A stretch of 64,000 nucleotides of DNA from Mucilaginibacter conchicola. GTDB lineage: Bacteria > Bacteroidota > Bacteroidia > Sphingobacteriales > Sphingobacteriaceae. The position numbers and the translations under genes are program-made. Shown in pieces: positions 43,828-53,430 of the stretch. The stretch lies in NCBI RefSeq assembly GCF_003432115.1, contig NZ_QWDC01000001.1, forward strand, positions 1,302,001-1,366,000, read 5' to 3'. Within the stretch, counting starts at the first letter, position 1; each line of letters begins with the position of its first letter. Below the pieces are notes generated by a model that worked only from the letters and a program-made list of their open reading frames with translations, searched no databases and was not told where the DNA came from.

Positions 43828-46800
43828 TTAATTTAAAGGTATATTCCGGGTTTGGCCTGTATTGTTGGTTACTGTTACAGATGCCATTGTATCATCAATA
43901 TTAAAAAATCTGGCTGATTGCGACAAGAACGAACCACCGTGATAAAACTCTTGCTTAGCAGCTTTGCCATTTTTGTATTTAATGGTTGCAAACATATCTA
44001 ACGGCTGTACCGCCACGGCCTTGGCAGGCTTTTTAAGCTCAAACACTTTAAGATTGCCTTTATGCTGGCTGGCCGCTAACAGGTATTTACCATTTGCACC
44101 GCGCAGTTTAACAAGGCCCTTGCCATCGCCGGGGATGTAAATACCGCTCTGCATAATGGTAAGCGGTTTAAAGCCGCCTTTGCCATCGCCTTTAAGCATC
44201 AGTCCGTTAAAGGCGTCGTACCTGCCTGTGCTTACATCGGTACCATAATCATTACCGTTAAGGATCACATCCAGGTTACCATCATGGTCAAAATCATCAA
44301 CCACCATACCTGCCAGTTGCGACATTTGCGCCTCAATAGGCAGCGGCATCAACGTGAATTTACCATTGCCATCGTTACGCAGATAGCACGATTTGAGGTT
44401 GGTTGCCTTTAAACGAACGGCTCCTTTACGCATCTCGGGCGTTATTACGCTATCCATGGTAGCTACTGCATACGATTTGTAGTTTTGGAATTTACTACGC
44501 ATACTGATCACCTGTTTCACAATATCATCACGGGTATGGGCCGGGAACTCTTTCATCTGGCCATCCTGATCTTTCAGGAACAGTGATGGGAAGGCATCAT
44601 AGCTATCGTTATTATCAAAATCTTTAGCCGTAATGTACATAGGGTACTGGTCTGTAGCCTGGTAAAAGGTGTTGAGCCCTGTGTTACCAACAATGTAATC
44701 TATATCACCATCGTGGTCAAAATCGCCGCCGGCAATGGTATTCCACCAGCCCAGGTTTTTATCAATACCTGTTGATGCCGTTGCATCTTTAAATACCCCA
44801 TGATCATTCTTCAGGAAGGTTACGGGCATCCACTCACCTGTTATCACCAGGTCGGGCCAGCCGTCGTTATCATAATCGGTGAAGGACGCATCACATACCA
44901 GGCCCAGCTTGTTTAAACTTTTGGCAACCGTAGGTGTAGCATCAGTAAATTTGATCTGCCCTTTGGTGCTCTCGTTACGCAGCACAAAGCTGGATACCGG
45001 CTTTGGATAACTCCATGGCTCAACCCGGCCCGAAACAAACAGATCGAGCATGCCATTCTTATCAAAATCTATTGCTTTTACACACAATTTGCTGGTGAAG
45101 TTTGCCGGCAGCGCATTAGGCTGCAGGGTAAAGTTGCCCTTGCCATCATTGGCATAAACCCTATCCTGATAAGCTTTTGAGTTTGGCTCCTGCTCATAAC
45201 CGCCGCTGGCTACATACAGGTCAAGGTCGCCATCGCCATCGGCATCAAAAAGCAGCATGCCTTCGTCTTTAAATTGAACCGTAGTTGAAGCATCTGCTAA
45301 AGGGCGTTGTTTAAACGTGCCGTTTGCCTGCTGCAAGAAAACCTGCGCAGGGTATTTGGCCGAGCCGCCTACTACCATATCATCAAAACCGTTGCCATCA
45401 ACATCGCCTACGGCTATCGCCGGCGAGTATTCGGTAAACTTGTGCGGCAGCAGTTTTTGTACGTTAAAATCGATGTAGTCGTCATCCTGCTGCTTGTAGT
45501 TGATGCCTACATTTCTGGTAACCTCAGCAAATAACGATCTGTCGTTTATTCCATCGGCTTTAAAGCTGTATGGGATATTAGCATTTTTAATGTTAACGGT
45601 AAGTACCTGGTCGGCTTTAACGCCTGTAAGTGTTTGCTGGCGGCCGTTTTGCCATTTTATCACCACCGAATCTAATTTGGATACGTTACCTAAACCAAAA
45701 TGCGCAATGTTTTGAATGGTTGACAAATACCCACGGAACGGCGTATTTTCATATACCTGATGTTTGCCATTATCGTAATAAATATCAGCCCATGCACCTA
45801 TCCCATCCTTGTTTTGGGCGGGGCCTTCAAATTTTATGTGCAGGTAATGGTTGTTTCCTTTATCGCTATCGCGCGATGTATTGCGGTATACAAATGGATC
45901 GTCATCAATGTTGTTGATGATCATATCCATGGCGCCATCGTTATCCAGGTCGGCATAAGCACAACCGTTAGAGAATGATGCTATATCCATACCCCAGTTT
46001 TTGGTAACATCCTCAAACTGTAGCTTGCCGTTGTTACGGAAAGCGTAGTTGGCAATTTTAACAATAGGGATCTGGCTCAGTACCTGTTTTTTTGATGCCA
46101 GAGCGTAAGATTCATTGCGGAAAACAATAAAATCATGGTCGGTAACATCGCGGGGGTAGCCGTTTGTTACCACTATATCTCTAAAGCCATCATTATCAAA
46201 ATCGGTTATCATAGGCCCCCAGCTCCAATCTGTTTGGGCAACGCCGCTCATAAAGGCCACTTCGCTAAAGGCAGGTGCGCCTATAGTATCATTTTGGCCT
46301 AAACGCGGGCCCTGGTTTAGCTGCAGGGTGTTATGATTGTATTGATATTGATAGCCGTAATTATCAAAATTTTGGTAGAGTTGGTATTGGGTACCGGGCA
46401 TAAACATCTTTTTACGATAGTTATCTTCCGGGTCCATATCCAGTTCAAAAACATCAGCAAGGCCATCGTTATTAATGTCCTGGATGTCTTGCCCCATGGC
46501 GCTGGTGGCAGTATGTTTAAAATACTCTTGCGTACGATCGGTAAATGTACCGTCGTGGTTATTGATGTAGAGGATATTGTTGGGCAGGAAATCGTTAGTA
46601 ACATAAATATCTTTCCAGCCATCACGGTTTATATCAACAGTTGATGTGGCATGGCCATAACCTTCAATAAGGATGCCTGCTTCTTTTGATACATCTTTAT
46701 AAACCGGGTGTTTTAAAACGGGATCATAATCATTACGGAAAAGTTTGCCCGTGCTTTTGCTTGTACCATCTGTTACCAACGGCCTAAACTGGCTTGTATT

Positions 46801-47397
46801 ATCTGTTGATTGGGCCTCGTTAACGGTAAGGTACATATCCAGATCGCCATCGTTATCATAATCAAAAAACGAAGCCATAGTGGAGTGTACATTTATCTTA
46901 AGCCCATACTCTTCTGCTGATTCTTTAAAATGCGGAACGCCGTTTTTATCTGGCCCCTGGTTAATGTAAAGTAAATTTGTGCGCTTAACAGAATCATTAA
47001 GCAACGTGTAGCAAACGTAAATATCTTTCAGTCCGTCGTTATTGATATCAACAACAGCTACACCGCGGCCCCAGCCGCCTTTGCCACCTACGCCGGCCTG
47101 CTCGGTTACATCATCAAACTTAAAATCGCCTTTATTAATGTAAAGCTTGTTGGCTACAGCGTTACCTATAAAATAAATATCCTGCAGGCCATCATTGTTA
47201 AAATCGCCTATACCAACGCCACCACCGTTATAAATGTTCAGCTTATCAAGCGGGTTAATACTATCGTTCTCCACAATCTCATTATTAAATTTTATGCCGG
47301 AGTGTGATGAAGATATACGCTCAAAAAGTGTTGCTTTCTTACATGATGAAGCAAACAAAACTGTGGTTATTATCAGCAGGTATTTTAGGGGTTTCAT
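43828..47397 (-). CDS. VCBS/FG-GAP repeat lipoprotein with ASPIC/UnbV domain
   Basis: 1189 aa. Lipobox LFASSC (Cys19). Two propeller-like blocks of FG-GAP/VCBS repeats with many calcium loops (DFNNDGLQD, DINNDGLKD, DYDNDGDLD, DINRDGWKD, DFDNDGFRD, later DADGDGDLD, DFDHDGDID). Between them, about residues 520-600, lies an ASPIC/UnbV domain (KDGIGAWADIYYDNG...NIAHFGLGNVSKLDSVVIKW). Such proteins commonly follow SusCD pairs in Bacteroidota but their role is unknown. It lies after a hairpin that probably dampens read-through from susD. Confidence 0.88.
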   Translation of the reverse strand: MKPLKYLLIITTVLFASSCKKATLFERISSSHSGIKFNNEIVENDSINPLDKLNIYNGGGVGIGDFNNDGLQDIYFIGNAVANKLYINKGDFKFDDVTEQAGVGGKGGWGRGVAVVDINNDGLKDIYVCYTLLNDSVKRTNLLYINQGPDKNGVPHFKESAEEYGLKINVHSTMASFFDYDNDGDLDMYLTVNEAQSTDNTSQFRPLVTDGTSKSTGKLFRNDYDPVLKHPVYKDVSKEAGILIEGYGHATSTVDINRDGWKDIYVTNDFLPNNILYINNHDGTFTDRTQEYFKHTATSAMGQDIQDINNDGLADVFELDMDPEDNYRKKMFMPGTQYQLYQNFDNYGYQYQYNHNTLQLNQGPRLGQNDTIGAPAFSEVAFMSGVAQTDWSWGPMITDFDNDGFRDIVVTNGYPRDVTDHDFIVFRNESYALASKKQVLSQIPIVKIANYAFRNNGKLQFEDVTKNWGMDIASFSNGCAYADLDNDGAMDMIINNIDDDPFVYRNTSRDSDKGNNHYLHIKFEGPAQNKDGIGAWADIYYDNGKHQVYENTPFRGYLSTIQNIAHFGLGNVSKLDSVVIKWQNGRQQTLTGVKADQVLTVNIKNANIPYSFKADGINDRSLFAEVTRNVGINYKQQDDDYIDFNVQKLLPHKFTEYSPAIAVGDVDGNGFDDMVVGGSAKYPAQVFLQQANGTFKQRPLADASTTVQFKDEGMLLFDADGDGDLDLYVASGGYEQEPNSKAYQDRVYANDGKGNFTLQPNALPANFTSKLCVKAIDFDKNGMLDLFVSGRVEPWSYPKPVSSFVLRNESTKGQIKFTDATPTVAKSLNKLGLVCDASFTDYDNDGWPDLVITGEWMPVTFLKNDHGVFKDATASTGIDKNLGWWNTIAGGDFDHDGDIDYIVGNTGLNTFYQATDQYPMYITAKDFDNNDSYDAFPSLFLKDQDGQMKEFPAHTRDDIVKQVISMRSKFQNYKSYAVATMDSVITPEMRKGAVRLKATNLKSCYLRNDGNGKFTLMPLPIEAQMSQLAGMVVDDFDHDGNLDVILNGNDYGTDVSTGRYDAFNGLMLKGDGKGGFKPLTIMQSGIYIPGDGKGLVKLRGANGKYLLAASQHKGNLKVFELKKPAKAVAVQPLDMFATIKYKNGKAAKQEFYHGGSFLSQSARFFNIDDTMASVTVTNNTGQTRNIPLN

Positions 47398-47421
47398 AAA
47401 CGGTTATTAACAAATATATCC

Positions 47422-47463
47422 AAAAAAAAAAGGGAAAGACGATACATCTTCCCCTCTTTTTTA
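47422..47463 (-). terminator. hairpin with U tract between susD and the UnbV gene
   Basis: Read on the minus strand, GAGGGGAAGA pairs with TCTTTCCCTTT and is followed by ten T residues. It sits inside the operon, so it may be a partial terminator that gives more SusC/D than downstream product. Confidence 0.65.
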
Positions 47464-47479
47464 ATTATTCTGACTATGA

Positions 47480-49342
47480 TTAATAGCCCGGGTTTTGCTT
47501 CAAAGTACCTTTAGACAAGTCGATCTGGTTTTGAGGAATAGGATAAATTTCGTTCTTGTTAGAAGTGAATTTAGCAACCTTCATAACTGCTGATGTAAAT
47601 GAATCACCAAAGTCACGAGTGTTTTTAAGGAATTTCTCAATTTCAGTTGACATGATACCGGTTACAGGGCCGCCGTTAACAGCATCCCAACGAGAAAGGT
47701 CAAAGAAACGGTGACCTTCCATACCCAACTCTAACTTACGCTCAAAGTAAACTGCTTTGCGTGACCAAGCCTGGCCATTGGCAACAAATTGGTTTGTGTA
47801 TAAACCTACTTTGTAGTTAGCAGCAAGCTGTGAGTTGTTTACAATTGGTTTAGTTGCATCAGGTTCTCCTTTATCATTATTGCCGTAACCTGTAAGTTTA
47901 CCTTTAACCCAGCCGGTTTCATCAGCAGCACGCTCTCTGATTTGGTTTACATAACCTTGCGCATCAGCAAGTTGATTTGCTTCAACGGCACATTCTGCAG
48001 CCCATAGTATTACGTCGGCAAGCCTGATAGCATTGTAACTGTTTGCTGTTGACTGGTTAGCAGCCCAACCACCGTAGCTGTCTGAAGTTGTAGCTTGAGC
48101 AGATTTGTAGTAAACATTTTTAATTGGCAGGTAAGGGCCACCATTTGGCTGGTCACGAGCCCAAGCAGCACCCGGGCAAATACCCCAGTCTAAGTAAGGG
48201 ATACCACGACGGCCAACTGACCAATCTAACCTTGCATCAACTAACTCATCGCCTGGCATGTAAATAGTACCGGCAGCAACAGCCTGATCATTTTTGATGT
48301 AACCATTTTGGTAAGTATCAATTAATGGTAAACCATTAGCATCAACTTTAAATGAGTTTACAAAATCAAAAGTAGGCTGGAAGAAACCGCAGCATCCGGC
48401 AGGGCCGCCTGATGGGAAGTTAAGTACGCTACCAGCGTTACCATTTAAACCGTTAGCACCATCATGTACTGAGGCCTGTACCACAAACACACCCTCGGCA
48501 CCGTTTTTGGTTGATGGGTTAAAGTTGTTGGCGTATTTACCTAACTTATAATCGGCACCAGATGATGTTTTACCATGCGTTAAAACACCAGTAGCCGGAT
48601 CTGCTAAGATCTTTAATGCATCAGCGTATTTGTGATCAAACATCAGGGTTTTAGCTTCAAATGCAAGCGCTGCCCATTTGTTGGCACGGCCAATTTGTGG
48701 TTGAGTTTCAGGAAGGTCTGCAGCAGCAGCTTTGAAATCAGCCTCTATTTTATCCCAGATTGGGCCTGTGTTTGGCACATTGTAGTTATTTGCCGTGTAA
48801 GTTATCGACTCATCAATGTAAGGGATGTTTTTCCAAAGCTTAGCAGCCTCAAGGTGGAAAAATCCGCGTAAGAAACGAGCCTCAGCAATGTACTGAGTTT
48901 TTTGCGCGTCAGTAATAGATCCGTCTTTAACTTGCGGAAGCAACCTTAAAACGTCATTTGCACGCTGTACACCAGCGTAGCAAACACGCCATTTATGGTC
49001 AAGGTAATCATTGGCACCTGTTGCGCTAAACGCTTCAAGGTTAGCCGCAGCAGGCTGGTCACCAGGGTTAGAGCCTTTGAAGGCATCACCCGCAACCACA
49101 CTACCATATACCCAGTTATCCGTACCGGTTTCCCAAGGGCTACCAGCCTGGCCGTCAAAAACACCATCTACAACAGAATATGCACCGATCAGCACACCAT
49201 CTACACCGGTACGTGTTGCAATCACCTCTGGGATCAAAGAGCCGATCGGCGCCTGATCAAGGAATTTTTTGCAAGAGTAAGTTAAACCGACCAACATAAG
49301 CGTGCCCGGAATAATTACTTTCAATTTAAAGCTTTTTTTCAT
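47480..49342 (-). CDS. SusD/RagB family surface lipoprotein
   Basis: 620 aa. Lipobox LTYSC then KKFLDQAPIGSL, the standard SusD opening. SusD N-terminal helices include RTGVDGVLIGAYSV and YIAEARFLRGFFHLEAAKLW; the C-terminal RagB domain has NAIRLADVILWAAECAVEANQLADA and KLELGMEGHRFFDLSRW. It forms the lid over the SusC barrel and binds ligand outside the cell. 33 bp downstream of susC. The ligand cannot be told from sequence. Confidence 0.95.
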   Translation of the reverse strand: MKKSFKLKVIIPGTLMLVGLTYSCKKFLDQAPIGSLIPEVIATRTGVDGVLIGAYSVVDGVFDGQAGSPWETGTDNWVYGSVVAGDAFKGSNPGDQPAAANLEAFSATGANDYLDHKWRVCYAGVQRANDVLRLLPQVKDGSITDAQKTQYIAEARFLRGFFHLEAAKLWKNIPYIDESITYTANNYNVPNTGPIWDKIEADFKAAAADLPETQPQIGRANKWAALAFEAKTLMFDHKYADALKILADPATGVLTHGKTSSGADYKLGKYANNFNPSTKNGAEGVFVVQASVHDGANGLNGNAGSVLNFPSGGPAGCCGFFQPTFDFVNSFKVDANGLPLIDTYQNGYIKNDQAVAAGTIYMPGDELVDARLDWSVGRRGIPYLDWGICPGAAWARDQPNGGPYLPIKNVYYKSAQATTSDSYGGWAANQSTANSYNAIRLADVILWAAECAVEANQLADAQGYVNQIRERAADETGWVKGKLTGYGNNDKGEPDATKPIVNNSQLAANYKVGLYTNQFVANGQAWSRKAVYFERKLELGMEGHRFFDLSRWDAVNGGPVTGIMSTEIEKFLKNTRDFGDSFTSAVMKVAKFTSNKNEIYPIPQNQIDLSKGTLKQNPGY

Positions 49343-49375
49343 AACTATTATCTTTATATCTTCTGTTAGTTATTA

Positions 49376-52300
49376 TTAGAAACTAAGGTTTACACCAAAA
49401 ATAAATCTGCGCTCGTTGTTTGGATAGTTACCCAAATCAATACCAGGGCTGTTACGGTCAACAGACTGTAACTCCGGATCAAGACCACTGTATTTAGTAG
49501 CAGTGAACAGGTTAGTACCTTGTACATAAGCACGTAATTTATCGATACCCACTTTTTTAAGCATTGATGGCTCAAATGTGTAACCAACTTGTACTGATCT
49601 TAATTTAAGGAACGAACCACTTTCTACGTAGTAAGAGCTGATCGCATCTGAAGTACTGAAGTTGGTTGTTTTCTCAAGGATCGGCGCTTTAGGATTTGTG
49701 TTGGTTGGAGTCCAAGAGTTGTTTAACAGGTCTAAGCTTTTGTTACCGGTTTGTGAACCGTAGAAGTTAGTCCAGTATTTGATAGTGTTGTAAATATCGT
49801 TACCATGTGAACCATAGAATACAGCACTAAGGTCAAACTTCTTGTAACCAAGGTTTAAGTTTACACCGTAAGTAAAATCAGGAAGCGGGTTACCAATTTT
49901 TGTACGGTCAGCATCAGTAATACGGCCATCACCGTTAACATCAGCATAACGGAAACGACCAGCTGCTGCGTCAGTTTGGTAAACCGGGGTTGAACCAAAA
50001 ATATCTGGTTTTTGTTGTGCGTTAAGCGCATCAATTTCAGCTTTGCTGTTCCAGTAACCAATTACTTTGTAACCATAGAACTGGCCAATGCTACCACCTA
50101 TCTGGTTGTAAACTACGTTACCGTTACGGATACCGGTTGTGAAGAACGGAGCACCAAGATCGGTAATTTTGTTGTTGATAGTAGTGATGTTAGCACCGAT
50201 AGAGTAAGTGAAATCACCTGAAGCACCACGGTAGTTAGCACTGATATCAAAACCTTTGTTAACAACTGTACCAAAGTTAACAGCAGGGATAGCGCCATCG
50301 CTACCACCAACAGTTGCAGGAAGTGGTACGTTTACAAGCAGATCGCTGATGGTTTTCTTGTAGTACTCAACAGTTACATCAAAGTGGTTTAAGAATGTTG
50401 CATCAAAACCAACGTTAAATACTTTATCAGTTTCCCAGGTTGTTTTGTTGTTACCCAATGAGTTTTGGAAGTAACCAGGGATAACAGCGCTTGATGAACC
50501 ATCAATTGGATATGAAGAGCTACCAGGGCCACCACCAAATGCGGCGTAAGCACTGTTTACACCAACGTTTGAGTTGTAACCTGATGTACCGTAGCTACCA
50601 CGGATCTTCAAGTCATTTAACCATTGGTTACCTTTAAGAAACTCTTCCTGAGAAACTCTCCATGCCAATGATACAGCCGGGAAAGTACCCCATTTGTTAC
50701 CTGCAGCAAATAAAGAGCTACCATCACGGCGGATAGTTGCACCCAGGATGTATTTATCGTTGTAAGTATAATCTAAACGCGCAAAGAACGACATGATCCT
50801 GTTAAGGTTTTGGCCGTTTGCACCAAATGAGCTGTTTGCAGTTGTTTGACCTGCCTGGCCGTTGGTGATGTTTGCGTAGAACGGATCAAGCGAGAACAGG
50901 TTTTTAGCGGTTGCGTTAATGTTACGACCGGTGAAACCTCTTTGCTCAAAACCACCTAACAAGCTAACATTGTGTTTACCAAATACTTGTTTGTAGCTAA
51001 TGGTATTACTCCAGTTAAAGTTAGTTGCGTATGAAGAGCCTTCATTGTAGGTATTGTTACCACCATGGGCCTCACCGCTATCATACTGGCGGTAGCCAAT
51101 GTTGTAGTAGTAACGGTTGTAAATATCAGCACTGTAAGCAGTACGCGCAGTAAAATGCTTAAGGAAATCAGCCTCAGCAAATACAGTTCCTTGTATACCG
51201 TACTCATTTGTGTGAGTAGTGGTTTGGCGTTGTTGTATACCAACAGGGTTAAGCGCGTTACCCAAAGCTGCAGGGCCTGCGTAAGTACCACCTAAGTTAC
51301 CTGCAATATCATATACAGGGATAATAGGCAAAGTACGATAAGTTTCAGAAATAGGGTTACCCTCGTTTTGGTTACCACCGTTACCTAAACCACCACCACC
51401 GTTTGGTGAAGTGTTATAGAAAAAGCTCATGTTTTCGCCTAAACGAATATGATCTTTTACGTTAAAGGTAGTGTTAACACGTGCCTGGTAACGTTTAAAG
51501 TAAGTGTTGATAAGGGTACCTTGTTGGTTAGTGTAACCAAATGATAAGAAGTAAGAGCTTTTATCGCTTGCGGCACTTGCACTAAGTGAATGTTGTTGGA
51601 TAGGTGCTGCTTTGAAAATTTCGTGGAACCAATCTGTACCTGCACCTCTAACAAATTTCTGGATCAGGTAATCTTTAGCCGGATCGTTATCAAGGTGATA
51701 GTTAGGTATAAAATTGTTTGCCTGCGCCTGGTTGAAAACACCTTTAGCAGATGCTGATTGGTAACCATAGTCATAAAACTTTTTGTTGTTACCTTTCATC
51801 AGGTCGTTATCAGGATCTACTTTACCAACCAATTGCTCGTACTGGTCTGCATTAAGCAGGTTAAACACGTTGCCGCTTAATGGCTGTGTAGTACCGTAGA
51901 AAGCATCGTAAGAGATAGTTGCTTTACCTTGTTTACCTTTTTTGGTAGTTACCACAACCACACCATTACCACCGCTAACACCGTAGATAGCTGCCGCACC
52001 GGCATCTTTCAATACAGAGATAGACTCGATATCATTAGGGTTAAGGTTTGAGATGCTACCGGTTTGTAAACCGTCAACAACGTAAAGTGGAGATGAGTTA
52101 CCAAAGTTGCTGGTACCGCGGATAGTTACCTGCGCACCTGCACCAGGGGCACCTTGTGTAACAACGTTAACACCGGCTGCCTGGCCTTGTAACATATTCT
52201 CAGCACTTACTGTTGGTACTGACTTAGCTGCAGTAACGTTTACCGTGGTAACAGAACCTGAGATGTCCTTTTTACGCTGAGCGGTGTAACCTGTTACTAC

Positions 52301-52630
52301 AACCTCGTTTAAAGTATTATTTGCAGACTTTAAGCTAACGTTAACAACGTCGCTTTGGCCTACTGTAACTTCCTGGGTTGTGTAACCCAGGTAGGTGATC
52401 ACAAGCACATCGCCCGGCTTAACAGATATACTGTAATTACCGTTTACGTCTGTTTGTGTACCTATGGTAGTACCCTTTAACAAAATTGAGGCGCCAACTA
52501 CCGGCAACTTGTCGTCGCTGCCTGTAACCTTACCTGTGTGTTTTGTTTGAGCTGTAACTACCAGCGAAGAAACCATGCAAGCCAGTAGCAGGCACAGCGC
52601 TCTTCCTTTGCGGAGTAAACTTTTAAACAT
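49376..52630 (-). CDS. SusC/RagA family TonB-dependent transporter
   Basis: 1084 aa. Signal peptide (cleavage near VVTAQ), then a carboxypeptidase-like Ig domain (HTGKVTGSDDKLPVVGASILLKG), the LNEVVVTGY segment near residue 110, a plug with YVVDGL and GNGVVVVTTKKGK, and a long barrel ending in FGVNLSF. With SusD it imports a bulky ligand across the outer membrane using TonB. First gene of the operon that also encodes SusD, UnbV protein, haloperoxidase and monoheme VCBS protein. Confidence 0.96.
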   Translation of the reverse strand: MFKSLLRKGRALCLLLACMVSSLVVTAQTKHTGKVTGSDDKLPVVGASILLKGTTIGTQTDVNGNYSISVKPGDVLVITYLGYTTQEVTVGQSDVVNVSLKSANNTLNEVVVTGYTAQRKKDISGSVTTVNVTAAKSVPTVSAENMLQGQAAGVNVVTQGAPGAGAQVTIRGTSNFGNSSPLYVVDGLQTGSISNLNPNDIESISVLKDAGAAAIYGVSGGNGVVVVTTKKGKQGKATISYDAFYGTTQPLSGNVFNLLNADQYEQLVGKVDPDNDLMKGNNKKFYDYGYQSASAKGVFNQAQANNFIPNYHLDNDPAKDYLIQKFVRGAGTDWFHEIFKAAPIQQHSLSASAASDKSSYFLSFGYTNQQGTLINTYFKRYQARVNTTFNVKDHIRLGENMSFFYNTSPNGGGGLGNGGNQNEGNPISETYRTLPIIPVYDIAGNLGGTYAGPAALGNALNPVGIQQRQTTTHTNEYGIQGTVFAEADFLKHFTARTAYSADIYNRYYYNIGYRQYDSGEAHGGNNTYNEGSSYATNFNWSNTISYKQVFGKHNVSLLGGFEQRGFTGRNINATAKNLFSLDPFYANITNGQAGQTTANSSFGANGQNLNRIMSFFARLDYTYNDKYILGATIRRDGSSLFAAGNKWGTFPAVSLAWRVSQEEFLKGNQWLNDLKIRGSYGTSGYNSNVGVNSAYAAFGGGPGSSSYPIDGSSSAVIPGYFQNSLGNNKTTWETDKVFNVGFDATFLNHFDVTVEYYKKTISDLLVNVPLPATVGGSDGAIPAVNFGTVVNKGFDISANYRGASGDFTYSIGANITTINNKITDLGAPFFTTGIRNGNVVYNQIGGSIGQFYGYKVIGYWNSKAEIDALNAQQKPDIFGSTPVYQTDAAAGRFRYADVNGDGRITDADRTKIGNPLPDFTYGVNLNLGYKKFDLSAVFYGSHGNDIYNTIKYWTNFYGSQTGNKSLDLLNNSWTPTNTNPKAPILEKTTNFSTSDAISSYYVESGSFLKLRSVQVGYTFEPSMLKKVGIDKLRAYVQGTNLFTATKYSGLDPELQSVDRNSPGIDLGNYPNNERRFIFGVNLSF

Positions 52631-53430
52631 GAGATTGAGATTTAGTTGATTAATATATTTGATTTAAGACCTTATTCGTGGTGAGATGGTGGAACATGGC
52701 CGGGAGTGCCCGTTCGCCGCCGTTTAACGGTAACATAAGACAAACGGATAGAATCTCTTCTTTCAGGAAAAAAGCATGGGCCTTTAGTTTTGAGATATGA
52801 AAAAAGAAATTGTAAAAGTTTAATCATATAGTTACACTATCCTATTAAAATATTACTGTTCAGTTTCAGACGGGCAACTCTGCAAAAAATGCGAAATCAC
52901 TTTATCTGGTTAAATTGGTTTTGCGTTTCTTTATAAAGAAACTGGTTTATAATGGTATTCCTCTAATATAAATACAGTGTAAATGTTACACAAGCATAAA
53001 ATAACGATTTACGAATTATTTATTTTTTTGCCATTATTTTAACAATTACATCACAATTACAACCCATGAGCATTTTATTAACAACAATAATCACTCTTAA
53101 ATTATCATATTGTTAATAGCCACTTTATTGCAAAAGGCTGTTTTTCAGGGTCAAAAAGCCCAAATCAACGGGCTAACGTCACAAACTCGTTATACTACCT
53201 TTACATTTTAAAAACTTTGTGTTTTTTTTTAAAAAGTCCATCCCTCAAAATAAACATATTGTTAACGAACAATTAAATCTCCCGCACCCGAATACTGTCT
53301 AAACGACATTTACACGTACAAAATACACCAAGCCCATTTTTTACTCCTATAAAAACTTTGTATAAACAAAAACAGCTTTTGCGCAATGCAAAAGCTGTTT
53401 TTTTGACAGTTTATATAAATTATATTTAAA
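52631..53430. other. 800-bp intergenic region upstream of susC
   Basis: No gene seen. Notable sites: a perfect 18-bp palindrome GTTTCTTTATAAAGAAAC at 52925-52942 and GTGTAAATGTTACAC (palindromic) at 52977-52991. The TTACAC half-word recurs at 52831. The rest is AT-rich. The length suggests a long susC leader or complex control. Confidence 0.6.
53368..53402 (-). terminator. intrinsic terminator of the GH3 gene
   Basis: The 15-bp stem AAAAACAGCTTTTGC/GCAAAAGCTGTTTTT with a 5-nt loop has T tracts on both strands; it lies 29 bp past the GH3 stop and separates GH3 from the SusC unit. Confidence 0.85.

Noticed and set aside
46317..46644. Frames on both strands inside the UnbV gene
   Set aside because: They follow the repetitive Asp/Asn codons of the VCBS loops and show no independent signals.
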